A stretch of DNA of 64,000 nt, taken from assembly GCF_000482745.1 (NCBI RefSeq), contig NZ_KI519494.1:310001-374000 (forward strand). Reading direction: 5' to 3'. The stretch is from Oleidesulfovibrio alaskensis DSM 16109 (GTDB taxonomy: Bacteria; Desulfobacterota; Desulfovibrionia; Desulfovibrionales; Desulfovibrionaceae). Positions 26,455-34,978 of the stretch are shown one piece after another. Each line of letters opens with the position of its first letter. Position 1 is the stretch's first letter. The position numbers were made by a program, and so were the translations under genes. The notes beneath the pieces were generated by a model. The model was not told the DNA's origin and made no database searches. It worked only from the letters and a program-made list of their open reading frames with translations.

Positions 26455-26882
26455 GAAGATTTGGTCCTGCAGGCTGCCGCGGCGGCCGCAATCACAATTC
26501 CTGTCCGCCGCCGGAAGGCAGAACGCTGTACCGCGCGCGTGACGGAAAGATAATGGGTGTGTGCAAGGGGCTGGCCGAATATTTTGAAGTCGAGCCGGTC
26601 TGGATACGCCTGTTTACCATTCTCGGTGCGCTGGCGACAGGTATCTGGCCTGCGCTGGGAATTTATATTCTGGCCGGGCTGCTGATGAAGCCTAAGCCCG
26701 TCATGCCGGTGCGCGATATCCACGAGGGAGAATTCTATTCTTCGTATGTATCTTCGCGCAAGGCGGCACTGGCGCGGCTTAAGGAACAGTTTGCACGTCT
26801 TGACAGGCGTATCCGCCGTATGGAGGATGCTGTGACCAGCCGCGATTTTGACTGGCAGCGGCGGTTTGACGACAGACGCTGA
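26451..26882 (+). CDS. pspC: Phage shock protein C
   Basis: The 143-residue protein contains the PspC domain at about 28-85 (LYRARDGKIMGVCKGLAEYFEVEPVWIR, cited here in part) with one membrane helix rich in Gly, Leu and Ile. A C-terminal charged coiled coil follows. An unusual N-terminal extension of about 25 residues is rich in Gly, Arg, Asn and Cys (two Cys). It is translationally coupled to pspB by a 4-base overlap and is the last gene before the psp terminator. Confidence 0.9.
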   Translation: MRRFGPAGCRGGRNHNSCPPPEGRTLYRARDGKIMGVCKGLAEYFEVEPVWIRLFTILGALATGIWPALGIYILAGLLMKPKPVMPVRDIHEGEFYSSYVSSRKAALARLKEQFARLDRRIRRMEDAVTSRDFDWQRRFDDRR

Positions 26883-27023
26883 CCGCCCGGCGCGGTGTGG
26901 CGTCTTTTCGTCCGCAAAAGTGTTTTTCCGTGATTTCTCAGCGTTGTCCGGCGGTGCCTGCATGCTGCGCGGGCAATACCTGCTGCCGTCAGCCGGCAGA
27001 TGAATTTTGTATGCAGCAGAAGG

Positions 27024-27048
27024 TGCGGCCGTAAGGCCGCATTTTTTT
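27024..27048 (+). terminator. Terminator of the psp operon
   Basis: The stem TGCGGCC/GGCCGCA (27024-27030 and 27035-27041) with loop GTAA is followed by seven T. It lies about 140 bases after the pspC stop; the intervening bases show no gene. Confidence 0.88.
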
Positions 27049-27091
27049 CCGGCCGGTCGTCCTGCGTGCGGCGCCTGTCTGGTCCGTCGTT

Positions 27092-27109
27092 TCCGGCCTA
27101 CAGGCCGGA
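27092..27109 (-). terminator. Hairpin overlapping the stop codon of the binding-protein gene
   Basis: TCCGGCC-TACA-GGCCGGA forms a 7-bp stem with a tetraloop and includes the TAG stop at 27098-27100. No clear T tract follows on the minus strand, so it may protect the 3' end rather than terminate. Confidence 0.4.
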
Positions 27110-27904
27110 GGCCTGAACACGGCGGGGGGCAGGGGGCCGCGGCAGATTGGCGATGGCGTTGGGAGTAAGCCCGTACCGCAGCCGGATGCGGTCGTAGCAA
27201 CCGTCGCGGTGCATGATGGCCAGCCCTTCTTCCAGCGCGGCAAGCAGCTGCGTGCTTCTGTCATTGGTGGCAAGCAATGCTGCAAAGACAGGGCGAGAAG
27301 CAAAAGGCGGACAAAGCAGACGTATACCCTGCTGTTCAACGGCGGAAAGTCTGTTCAGCGATTCCAGCAGGGTGGCCTCGGTGTCCAGAATGGCGTCCAC
27401 ACGGCCGGTGAGCAGCTTTTTCATGTTGCTGTCTTCATCGGGAGCCTGTTCCACGCGGGAAAAACCTCTACGCAGTAATTCCGGGCCGAACATGCTGTCT
27501 TTCACCACTCCCAGCGTATGCGCGGCTGTGGGGCCGGGCGCACCGGCCGGCGAACCGGCAAGCACGGCAAACATGCTGTCGATGCGCAGCAGGCCTGATG
27601 AGAGCGTGTAGCGTTCGCGGTTGCGGGGTGAATCGTACACGGCCAGCAGCACATCCATGGAGCCGTCAGTCACTTTGCTGACGGCCCGCTGCCACGGCAG
27701 CACACAGGTGTGCGCGACATAGCCGGCATGCTCGTAAGCCTGTGTGATGATATCAATAAGAATGCCGGAACCGGCAGCGGAAATATACGGGGGCCATTCG
27801 CCGGCGGCTATGCGCACTTCGCGCGGCGGTTCCTGCGACATTGCCGGAGGCCCCCATGCTGTGAAGCATGCGGCCAGAGAAAGAAAAATAACGGCAGCTC
27901 GCAT
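27098..27904 (-). CDS. Family-3 periplasmic solute-binding protein
   Basis: The ATG at 27904 follows GGAGG and gives 268 residues with a signal peptide (MRAAVIFLSLAACFTAWG, cleavage near the SQE at 24). The mature protein matches the SBP_bac_3 fold: VRIAAGEWPPYIS at the start, the DIITQAYEHAGY helix and DGSMDVLLAVYDSPRNRERY. No permease or ATPase gene is adjacent. It may serve a transporter elsewhere or act as a stand-alone sensor protein, as is common for this subgroup in Desulfovibrio. Ligand unknown. Confidence 0.82.
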   Translation of the reverse strand: MRAAVIFLSLAACFTAWGPPAMSQEPPREVRIAAGEWPPYISAAGSGILIDIITQAYEHAGYVAHTCVLPWQRAVSKVTDGSMDVLLAVYDSPRNRERYTLSSGLLRIDSMFAVLAGSPAGAPGPTAAHTLGVVKDSMFGPELLRRGFSRVEQAPDEDSNMKKLLTGRVDAILDTEATLLESLNRLSAVEQQGIRLLCPPFASRPVFAALLATNDRSTQLLAALEEGLAIMHRDGCYDRIRLRYGLTPNAIANLPRPPAPRRVQASGL

Positions 27905-27959
27905 AGATACCTCCGGTGTCGGCCCGATGGTACACTCACTGCCCCACCAAGTCCATAGC

Positions 27960-27987
27960 GCCCGTGCCCCGTTGGCGGGACACGGGC
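27960..27987 (-). other. Hairpin after leuB
   Basis: GCCCGTG (27960-27966) pairs with CACGGGC (27981-27987), and part of the loop can extend the stem (CCC against GGG). It begins 9 bases after the leuB stop and lacks a T tract on the minus strand. It is the only candidate end signal for the leu operon. Confidence 0.5.
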
Positions 27988-27996
27988 TGCGGGTCG

Positions 27997-29073
27997 TCAG
28001 ATGCGTTCGTTGACAAGGTTGCCCATGGTGTTGCATCCCACCAGCGTGCCGCCCTGATCCATTATGTCACCGGTGCGGTAGCCGGCTTTAAGTACCTGTT
28101 GCACGGCGCCTTCGACGGCTTCTGCTTCTTTTTCCAGCCCGAAGCTGTGGCGCAGCATCATGGCTGTGGAAAGAATGGTAGCCAGCGGGTTGGCTTTGTT
28201 CTGCCCGGCGATGTCGGGGGCGGAGCCGTGGATGGGTTCGAACAGTCCGGGCCCTCCGGCACCCAGCGAAGCCGATGGCAGCATGCCAATGGAACCGGTG
28301 ATGACCGAAGCTTCATCCGAAAGAATGTCGCCGAACAGGTTGCCGGTCACGATGACGTCAAACTGCGATGGGTCGCGCACCAGCTGCATGGCCGCGTTGT
28401 CAACATACATGTGCGAAAGCTCCACGTCGGGGAATTCATCGGCGTGGGTGGCTGTGACTATCTCGCGCCACAGACGCGACACGGCCAGCACGTTGGCCTT
28501 GTCCACCGAGCAGACCCTGCCGGAGCGCTTGCGGGCGGCTTCAAAAGCCACGCGGGCGATGCGGCGGACTTCTTCTTCGTTGTACACCATGGTGTTAAAG
28601 GCGGTCCGCAGGCCGTCACGGGTTTCTTCACCGGCCGGAGTGCCGAAATAAATGCCGCCGGTCAGTTCGCGTACCACCATGACATCAATGCCGTTGGCAA
28701 CTATGTCGGGCCGCAGAAAGCAGGCGCTTGCCAGTTCGGGAAAAAGTTTTGCGGGGCGCAGATTGGCAAACAGGCCGAGAGCTTTGCGGATGCCGAGCAG
28801 ACCGGCTTCGGGTCGTTCGGCGCCGGTCAGGTTGTCCCAGCGGGGGCCGCCCACAGCACCCAGCAGCACGGCATGGGCCGCTTTGCAGGCTTCCACGGTT
28901 TCCTGCGGCAGGGGATCGCCTGTTTTGTCAATGGCCGCTCCGCCGATAAGCGCATCGGTAAATTCCATGTCGTGGCCGAATTTTCCGGCCACGGTTTCCA
29001 GCACCCGCACGCCCTGTTCCATTATCTCCGGCCCTATGCCGTCACCGGCAAGCAGGCATATGCGCATTTCCAT
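27997..29073 (-). CDS. leuB: 3-isopropylmalate dehydrogenase
   Basis: The 358-residue protein is a standard LeuB. It has the NAD-site opening LLAGDGIGPEI, the substrate motif RPEAGLLGIRKALGLFANLRP (in part) and the metal-binding region DNAAMQLVRDPSQFDVIVTGNLFGD (in part). GSAPDIAGQNKANPLA follows near the C-terminus. It oxidises and decarboxylates 3-isopropylmalate to 2-oxoisocaproate, the third step of leucine synthesis. AGGAG lies upstream of the ATG. It follows the DUF89 gene by 42 bases and is the last gene of the leu operon. Confidence 0.97.
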   Translation of the reverse strand: MEMRICLLAGDGIGPEIMEQGVRVLETVAGKFGHDMEFTDALIGGAAIDKTGDPLPQETVEACKAAHAVLLGAVGGPRWDNLTGAERPEAGLLGIRKALGLFANLRPAKLFPELASACFLRPDIVANGIDVMVVRELTGGIYFGTPAGEETRDGLRTAFNTMVYNEEEVRRIARVAFEAARKRSGRVCSVDKANVLAVSRLWREIVTATHADEFPDVELSHMYVDNAAMQLVRDPSQFDVIVTGNLFGDILSDEASVITGSIGMLPSASLGAGGPGLFEPIHGSAPDIAGQNKANPLATILSTAMMLRHSFGLEKEAEAVEGAVQQVLKAGYRTGDIMDQGGTLVGCNTMGNLVNERI

Positions 29074-29115
29074 GATATGGTCTCCTTGACCCTGTCCGTA
29101 CCGGAGAGTTCCGGC

Positions 29116-29973
29116 TTACGGTTGTTGAAGCAAAAACATCGAGGTGCCCTGCGGCACGTCCAGCATCTGTGCCACCACGGCGCATTTGGCCTTGAACGCG
29201 AACCATACGGGTCGCAGGTGGCCCCGCAGGCCTTCAAAATTGCCCTGCCCTTTGGCCAGCACCACATCTGCCTGCATCAGGGTGTGTGTGAATCCGGCGG
29301 AAAGCGATTCCGGATATGCTCCGGGGCTGTCCGCGCCGGAATCAACCACACGGCACAGCTGTGTCATGCCGCAGCCAAGAGCGTCTTCCATGGTGGCGTC
29401 GTTGAGCACCGGTGCCCCGCGCACCGCGTAGGTCACGTCAAGACCCAGTGCGTTCAGCTGTTCCACCAGCAGGGTGTCCAGCACTATTTCGCCGCAGTTG
29501 TCGCCCAGTATGACCACCGTGCGTGCGGTCTGCAGGGCCGTGCGGAAGGAAGGATACCAGCGGGCGGACCAGTCTGCCCGGTTTTCGGTTTCCAGCGCGC
29601 CTTCCCAGTCGAATTCTATGCCTGTGCCCGCATCCATGTAATTGCCTATGATGGCAATGTTCAGGGCGGTATGCAGCGGATCGGCCGCTGCCGAAACCCT
29701 GCTGCGCAGACCGGGCAGCAACTGCGCCGCCCGCCTGTTGGCGTGTTGTTTTACCTGTGCAAAAGGGTCTGCGGTGCCTGTAAGCCGCGGCACTGCGGCA
29801 TACAGCGGACGCAGCATGGCCGGCGGACTGCCGGTCAGGCCGTGCCGTGCCACATGGTCTGCAAACACCCTGACCACGTTCTGCTGCACGGCTTCATCGT
29901 CCGGGGCGGCCAGCCGGGCTACCCTTACAGCCTGCGCCATCATGCAGGGCAGGCACTCCATGGCGGCCTGCAT
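29116..29973 (-). CDS. DUF89/ARMT1-like metal-dependent phosphatase family protein inside the leu operon
   Basis: The 285-residue protein carries the DUF89 hallmarks. These are an N-terminal CxxC (MECLPCMM, residues 8-11), the GDNCGEIVLD motif near 155-165 and the D-x-V-L-A-K-G-Q-G-N-F-E motif near 235-245. Family members are metal-dependent phosphatases proposed to repair damaged metabolites such as sugar or pantetheine phosphates. It abuts leuD (start adjacent to the leuD stop) and precedes leuB, so it is expressed with leucine synthesis. The substrate is unknown; its place suggests either a house-cleaning role in the pathway or for CoA-related intermediates, which is inference. Confidence 0.85.
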   Translation of the reverse strand: MQAAMECLPCMMAQAVRVARLAAPDDEAVQQNVVRVFADHVARHGLTGSPPAMLRPLYAAVPRLTGTADPFAQVKQHANRRAAQLLPGLRSRVSAAADPLHTALNIAIIGNYMDAGTGIEFDWEGALETENRADWSARWYPSFRTALQTARTVVILGDNCGEIVLDTLLVEQLNALGLDVTYAVRGAPVLNDATMEDALGCGMTQLCRVVDSGADSPGAYPESLSAGFTHTLMQADVVLAKGQGNFEGLRGHLRPVWFAFKAKCAVVAQMLDVPQGTSMFLLQQP

Positions 29974-30477
29974 TTATGCGTCTCCGGCGGCCAGACGTTC
30001 GCGCACGTAGGGCACCAGTCCGCCTTTGTCCAGAATGTCGTGCATAAAGGGCGGCAGAGGCGGGCAGCTGATCACATCGCCCGTGGTGTGATTGGTGATG
30101 CGCCCGTTTTCCACATCCACGCTCAGAACGTCGCCGTCGTGTATTCTGTCCGCGTCGTCGCCGATTTCTATGAGGATGAGTCCCATGTTGAAGCCGTTGC
30201 GGTAGAATATGCGTGCAAAGCTGTGCGCCACCACAACAGGCATGCCCGCACCGAGTATGGCAATGGGGGCATGCTCGCGCGACGAACCGCAGCCGAAGTT
30301 TTTGCCGCCCACCATAATGTCACCCTGCTGCACGCGGGACACCCACCCGTGTTCAAGGCCTTCCATGCAGTTGGCGCCCAGCTGCGCGGGGTCTGTGGTA
30401 ACCAGAAACCGTGCGGGAATGATTGCGTCTGTGTCTATGTGGTCGCCCACCTTGCGGGCGGTGCCGTTGTATTGCAT
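29974..30477 (-). CDS. leuD: 3-isopropylmalate dehydratase small subunit
   Basis: The 167-residue protein has the swivel-domain signatures DTDAIIPARFL near residue 18 and GKNFGCGSSREHAP near residue 58, typical of the short LeuD found in archaea and many anaerobes. With LeuC it isomerises 2- to 3-isopropylmalate. It lies 16 bases after leuC. Confidence 0.97.
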   Translation of the reverse strand: MQYNGTARKVGDHIDTDAIIPARFLVTTDPAQLGANCMEGLEHGWVSRVQQGDIMVGGKNFGCGSSREHAPIAILGAGMPVVVAHSFARIFYRNGFNMGLILIEIGDDADRIHDGDVLSVDVENGRITNHTTGDVISCPPLPPFMHDILDKGGLVPYVRERLAAGDA

Positions 30478-30493
30478 CGTTGTCTCCTTGCTG

Positions 30494-31750
30494 CTACAGG
30501 CCGCGCGGGTCGGCTATTTCGCCTGCCACGGCGGAAGCCGCGGCCACGGACGGGTTGGAAAGATACACCTCTGATTCGAGGCTGCCCATGCGGCCGCGGA
30601 AGTTGCGGTTGGTGGTGGCTATGGCGCGTTCTCCGTCGGCAAGAATCCCCATGTGCCCGCCCAGACAGGGGCCGCAGGTGGCGGGGCCCACTATGCAGCC
30701 TGCATCCATGAAGGTTTCGATAAGCCCTTCGCGCAGGGCCTGCTTCCAGATGCCCGGGGTGGCAGGCAGCACGATGCAGCGTACGCTTTTGTGCACCTTG
30801 CGCCCGCGCAGCACGGCTGCCGCCTCGCGCAGGTCGCTTATGCGGCCGTTGGTGCACGAGCCGATGACAGCCTGATGTATCTGCACGCCCTGCACTTCGG
30901 TAACCGGGCGAACATTTTCGGGCAGGTGAGGGCAGGCTATCTGCGGTGCAAGGTCTGAAACGTCGAATGACAGACTGCGTTCGTATACGGCGTCCTGATC
31001 GGCGCTCAGCTTTTCGTCGTTGCGGCCTCTGGCGGCGGTGTAGGCCAGCGTCAGGTCATCGGAGGGAAACAGCCCGCATTTGCCGCCGGCTTCAATGGCC
31101 ATATTGGCAATGGTCATGCGGCCTTCCACGCTCATGGCGTCCACCACGGGGCCGTCAAATTCCAGCGCCTTGTACAGCGCTCCGTCAACGCCGATATGCC
31201 CGATGAGCTGCAACACAAGGTCTTTTGCTCCCACGTGGGCAGGCATGGTGCCGCGGTAGGAAACGCGTATGCTCGGCGGCACCTTGAACCAGGTTTCGCC
31301 CAGCGCCATGGCTCCGGCCACGTCGGTGGAGCCGAGACCGGTGGCAAATGCGCCCAGCCCGCCGTAAGTGCAGGTGTGGCTGTCTGCGCCCACCACAATA
31401 TCGCCCGGACCCACAAGGCCGAGTTCGGGCAGCAGGGCATGTTCCACACCGGCCTCGCCGCCTTCGTAATAATGGGTTATGCCCATCTGCGCGGCAAATT
31501 CGCGCGTGTTTTTTACCTGAATGGCCGAATCGATATCTTTCTGCGGGGTGAAGTGGTCCATGACAAGGGCCACTCTGTCTTTGTCAAACACCTTGCCGGC
31601 ACCCATTGCCCTGAAGGACTTGATGGCCAGCGGAGCGGTGATGTCGTTGGCCAGCGCCATGGAAACGCGGCAGCGCACTATCTGCCCTGCTTCGCCCACC
31701 TGCTGGTCTGTGTGCTTCTGCAGTATCTTCTGCGCAAGCGTATGAGCCAT
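30494..31750 (-). CDS. leuC: 3-isopropylmalate dehydratase large subunit
   Basis: The 418-residue aconitase-family protein shows DSHTCTYGGLGAFATGLGSTD near residue 125 (cited in part), and the 4Fe-4S ligands in SCTNGRISDL and CGPCLGGHMG. The length fits the short LeuC that pairs with a 165-residue LeuD. Its start directly abuts the leuA stop, so the two are translationally coupled. Confidence 0.97.
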   Translation of the reverse strand: MAHTLAQKILQKHTDQQVGEAGQIVRCRVSMALANDITAPLAIKSFRAMGAGKVFDKDRVALVMDHFTPQKDIDSAIQVKNTREFAAQMGITHYYEGGEAGVEHALLPELGLVGPGDIVVGADSHTCTYGGLGAFATGLGSTDVAGAMALGETWFKVPPSIRVSYRGTMPAHVGAKDLVLQLIGHIGVDGALYKALEFDGPVVDAMSVEGRMTIANMAIEAGGKCGLFPSDDLTLAYTAARGRNDEKLSADQDAVYERSLSFDVSDLAPQIACPHLPENVRPVTEVQGVQIHQAVIGSCTNGRISDLREAAAVLRGRKVHKSVRCIVLPATPGIWKQALREGLIETFMDAGCIVGPATCGPCLGGHMGILADGERAIATTNRNFRGRMGSLESEVYLSNPSVAAASAVAGEIADPRGL

Positions 31751-33274
31751 CTATTTGTCCTCCTGTTCTTTTTTGGCAAGTCTGTTCAGCGCATTGAGAT
31801 ACGCTTTTGCACTGGCTGTGATGATATCAGCATCGGCACCGCGGCCTACCGCGGCACTGCCGTTTTCCTGCAGCTTGACTGTTACCTCGCCCTGCGCGTC
31901 GGTGCCGCCGGTGATGGCGTTGACCGAATAATGCCGCAGCTGCGGGGCACGTCCCACTATCTGTGATATGGCATTGAATACCGCGTCAATGGGACCCACG
32001 CCGAAGGTGGTGTGCTGACGGCGTTCGCCGCCCACTTCCATGACAATGGCGGCGGAAGGGGGAACTCCCGTATCGCTGGCCTGCACGCTGAGGTGCACAA
32101 GCCGGAACATGTCGGGTATGCGGAACACCTCTTCAAGCACCAGCGCTTCCATATCTTCGTCGTAGATCTGTTTTTTTCTGTCGGCGAGCTTCTTTACGGC
32201 ATCGAACACCAGCTGGGTCTGTTCCGGAGTCAGGCGGTAGCCGAGCTCTTCAAGCTTGCCGTTGATGGCGTTGCGGCCCGAGTGCTTGCCCAGAACGATT
32301 TCCGTCTTGGTGCGACCCACGGATTCCGGCGTCATTATTTCGTATGTCTCGCGGTTTTTCAGCATGCCGTCCTGATGGATGCCTGACTCGTGCGCAAAGG
32401 CGTTGGCCCCTACAATGGCTTTGTTGGCGGGTATGGGCTGCCCGATGATCATGGAAAGCAAGCGGCAGGCAGGGAAAAGCTGCTCTGACTTTATTCCTGT
32501 TTCCATGTCGTAGTAAGCATGCCGTGTCCGCAGGGACATGACAAGTTCTTCCAGCGCGGCGTTGCCGGCACGTTCGCCTATGCCTGATACGGTGACCTCT
32601 GCCTGCCGTGCACCTGCTTTGAGCGCGGCCAGCGTGTTGGCCACCGCCAGACCGAGGTCGTTGTGGCAGTGGACGGAAAAGACGGCCTTGTGGCTGTTGC
32701 GCGCGTTTTCCATGACATAACGCACCAGTGCGCCGAATTCGTCCGGTTGCGCATAGCCCACGGTGTCGGGAATGTTGATGGTGGTGGCACCGGCGTCAAT
32801 GGCGGTTTCCACAACGCGGGTAAGAAAATCCCAGTCGGAACGCGATGCGTCTTCGGCGCTGAATTCCACATTGGAGCACAGGCCTGCGGCATACCGCACT
32901 GCGTCGCGCGCCATTTCCAGCACCTGTTCGGGCGATTTGCGCAGTTTGTACTGCATATGCACCGGCGAGGTGGCGATAAAGGTGTGAATACGCGGATGTG
33001 CTGCGTTTCTGATGGCTGCCCATGCGTGGTCGATGTCGGGCTGCACGGCGCGGCACAGACCGGCGACCTGTGCATTTTTCACGGTGGCGGCTATGGTTTT
33101 CACAGCTTCAAAGTCGCCTTTGCTGGCAGCCGGAAAGCCGGCCTCCATAATGTCCACACCGACCATTTCCAGCTGGCGGGCCAGCTGCACCTTTTCATGA
33201 ATGTTCATGGTGGCGCCGGGCGACTGTTCGCCGTCGCGCAACGTGGTGTCGAAAATGTACAATCTGTCAGCCAT
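31751..33274 (-). CDS. leuA: 2-isopropylmalate synthase
   Basis: The 507-residue protein has the HMGL-like catalytic domain at the N-terminus (FDTTLRDGEQSPGATM, then the metal-binding HCHNDLGLAVAN). The C-terminal LeuA regulatory domain provides leucine feedback inhibition. It condenses acetyl-CoA with 2-oxoisovalerate. TAGGAG precedes the ATG. It is the first leu gene and is preceded by a 169-base leader that may code a short Leu-containing peptide. Confidence 0.97.
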   Translation of the reverse strand: MADRLYIFDTTLRDGEQSPGATMNIHEKVQLARQLEMVGVDIMEAGFPAASKGDFEAVKTIAATVKNAQVAGLCRAVQPDIDHAWAAIRNAAHPRIHTFIATSPVHMQYKLRKSPEQVLEMARDAVRYAAGLCSNVEFSAEDASRSDWDFLTRVVETAIDAGATTINIPDTVGYAQPDEFGALVRYVMENARNSHKAVFSVHCHNDLGLAVANTLAALKAGARQAEVTVSGIGERAGNAALEELVMSLRTRHAYYDMETGIKSEQLFPACRLLSMIIGQPIPANKAIVGANAFAHESGIHQDGMLKNRETYEIMTPESVGRTKTEIVLGKHSGRNAINGKLEELGYRLTPEQTQLVFDAVKKLADRKKQIYDEDMEALVLEEVFRIPDMFRLVHLSVQASDTGVPPSAAIVMEVGGERRQHTTFGVGPIDAVFNAISQIVGRAPQLRHYSVNAITGGTDAQGEVTVKLQENGSAAVGRGADADIITASAKAYLNALNRLAKKEQEDK

Positions 33275-33309
33275 GGGATACTCCTACGGCTATGCGGCTT
33301 TATGTGCCG

Positions 33310-33351
33310 CTATTTCAGGGCTTGGAGGAGTCGGGTTCGTCTTCCCTGCAT
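33310..33351 (-). promoter_or_regulatory. Possible leuA leader peptide (MQGRRTRLLQALK)
   Basis: A 13-codon open frame ends 35 bases before leuA and contains two adjacent Leu codons plus a third. A 5-bp hairpin (GCGGC-N7-GCCGC) follows its stop at once. A larger hairpin (CCCGGAAG paired with CTTCCCGGG, one bulge) lies upstream. This resembles leucine attenuation, but the ribosome site is weak and no T-rich terminator stem is seen, so confidence is low. Confidence 0.3.
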
Positions 33352-33443
33352 CACGTGGCCTGCGGGCTTATGATGCGCGTAGAGTCCCGGGAAGACTCCG
33401 CTTCCGGGTATCTGACGATGCGCTTGCTATCGGACAATCCTGA

Positions 33444-34193
33444 TTAGGATAGGTCGCGTAGCAGCTTGGGATGACGGCGGGGTAGGATAATGAGAGTGTA
33501 TACGGGGCCGGAAATGAGATAGCCCGCGAATACGAGGAACCCGAGGAGTTTGGGATCCGAAATAATGAGAACGAACAGCAGAATGGCCGAAACCATGGAG
33601 CTGAACGGATGAGCCTTGATAAGGCCGTATTCTTTGAATGATGCGTACCGGAACCGGCTGACCATCAGGAAGCCGAGAACGAACGTGATGCCGAGGCAGA
33701 ATGCGGGGAACGCAGCTGCAAAGGTCTCGGGCACGTAGATGCTGAAGAATACCAGCGAGGAAAGGGTGCATCCGGCTGCGGGTATGGGCAGCCCGATGAA
33801 GAATTTTTTGGGTGTGACAGCCGTGGAAATATTGAAACGGGCAAGGCGCAGCGCACCGCAGGCCGCAAAAAGAAACGCCACGGCAATGCCGAGCCGTCCG
33901 TACGCGTGCAGCTGCCATGAGTACATCATGAACGCGGGCGTGACCCCGAAAGCCACAAGGTCTGCCAGCGAGTCGAACTGCACGCCGAATTCACTGGCGC
34001 TGTTGGTCAGGCGGGCAACCTTGCCGTCCAGCCCGTCCATAAGGGCGCTGAAGAGAATGGCCAGAGCACACATTTCCACACGTCCTTCCGCAGCCCACAG
34101 AATACCGAGGAAGCCGGCGAACAGGCTTGCCGTGGTAAACAGGTTGGGAAGAATGTACACCCCTCTGCGGGTGGGAGTGGTCTGTGTGTCCAT
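33444..34193 (-). CDS. pssA: CDP-diacylglycerol--serine O-phosphatidyltransferase
   Basis: The 249-residue membrane protein carries the complete CDP-alcohol phosphotransferase motif (DGLDGKVARLTNSASEFG, then QFDSLAD; residues about 53-77) and six or so membrane helices. It makes phosphatidylserine from CDP-diacylglycerol and serine in the inner membrane. It follows psd by 36 bases, so phosphatidylethanolamine synthesis is encoded as a pair. Confidence 0.95.
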   Translation of the reverse strand: MDTQTTPTRRGVYILPNLFTTASLFAGFLGILWAAEGRVEMCALAILFSALMDGLDGKVARLTNSASEFGVQFDSLADLVAFGVTPAFMMYSWQLHAYGRLGIAVAFLFAACGALRLARFNISTAVTPKKFFIGLPIPAAGCTLSSLVFFSIYVPETFAAAFPAFCLGITFVLGFLMVSRFRYASFKEYGLIKAHPFSSMVSAILLFVLIISDPKLLGFLVFAGYLISGPVYTLIILPRRHPKLLRDLS

Positions 34194-34229
34194 TGTCTCG
34201 TTATTCCTTGCGGGGTGTTGTCCGGCGCA

Positions 34230-34886
34230 TTATTCCGCCGGTTGCTCCTTTTTTGCGGCCAGTACTGTCTGCCCTGCAAAAACGGTTTCACCCACTGTGA
34301 CCTTTGGTTCATACTCTTCCGGCAGGTAAACGTCAACCCGCGAACCGAACCTGATCATGCCGCAGCGTTCGCCGCGTCTGAGCGTGTCGCCTTCTTCCAC
34401 CCTGCATACTATGCGTCTGGCGATGAGTCCGGCTATCTGCACCATGCTCCAGCGCAGGCCGTCGGCGTCCACTATGTCATAGGCGCAGCGTTCATTGTCA
34501 GTCGAAGCTTTGTCCCACGACGCATTGAAGTACTTGCCCGGATGGTAGGCAATGCTCTGCACGGTGCCGCTGACCGGAAAGCGGTTTACATGCACGTTGA
34601 AGACATTCATGAAAATGCAGACGCACATGCGCGGTTCTCCGGTGAAAGGGTCGGGCATGGGCTGCACTTTTATGATGCGGCCGTCTGCGGGGCTTACCCC
34701 TGCGCCGGGGGCCGAAGGCACCACCCTTTCCGGATCGCGGAAAAAATGCACGCTGAACCAGCACAGCAGCAGAAACACAACGGCCATGAACCAGCAGTCG
34801 ATGATGGCGAAGACCAGTGCGGCAAGCGCGGTCAGACCGATGACGGGAAAACCTTCAGGCGTTATGGAATGGGTAGCTTTCTGCAT
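34230..34886 (-). CDS. psd: Phosphatidylserine decarboxylase proenzyme (short form)
   Basis: A start at 34886 after GGAAC gives 218 residues, the usual size of short Psd. The N-terminal third holds one or two membrane helices. VSPADGRI and NVHVNRFPVSG are family motifs. The self-cleavage Gly-Ser is visible in RFGSRVDVYLP (about residue 185), where Ser becomes the pyruvoyl group. It converts phosphatidylserine to phosphatidylethanolamine. It is upstream of pssA in the same direction. Confidence 0.95.
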   Translation of the reverse strand: MQKATHSITPEGFPVIGLTALAALVFAIIDCWFMAVVFLLLCWFSVHFFRDPERVVPSAPGAGVSPADGRIIKVQPMPDPFTGEPRMCVCIFMNVFNVHVNRFPVSGTVQSIAYHPGKYFNASWDKASTDNERCAYDIVDADGLRWSMVQIAGLIARRIVCRVEEGDTLRRGERCGMIRFGSRVDVYLPEEYEPKVTVGETVFAGQTVLAAKKEQPAE

Positions 34887-34978
34887 GATGATGTTCCTGC
34901 CGGAACCTGTCTCCGGCACAGCTGTGTGAGGTTGAACGGTAGCAATCGGTATGTCAAAACGCGGCAAAAGGCAATGCG

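Noticed and set aside
27916..30711. 931-codon plus-strand frame across leuB, the DUF89 gene and leuD
   Set aside because: It covers three convincing minus-strand genes, and its translation has no domain.
33275..33443. T-box riboswitch before leuA
   Set aside because: No AGGGTGG-N-ACCGCG antiterminator sequence and no terminator with T tract; only a weak leader-peptide case remains.
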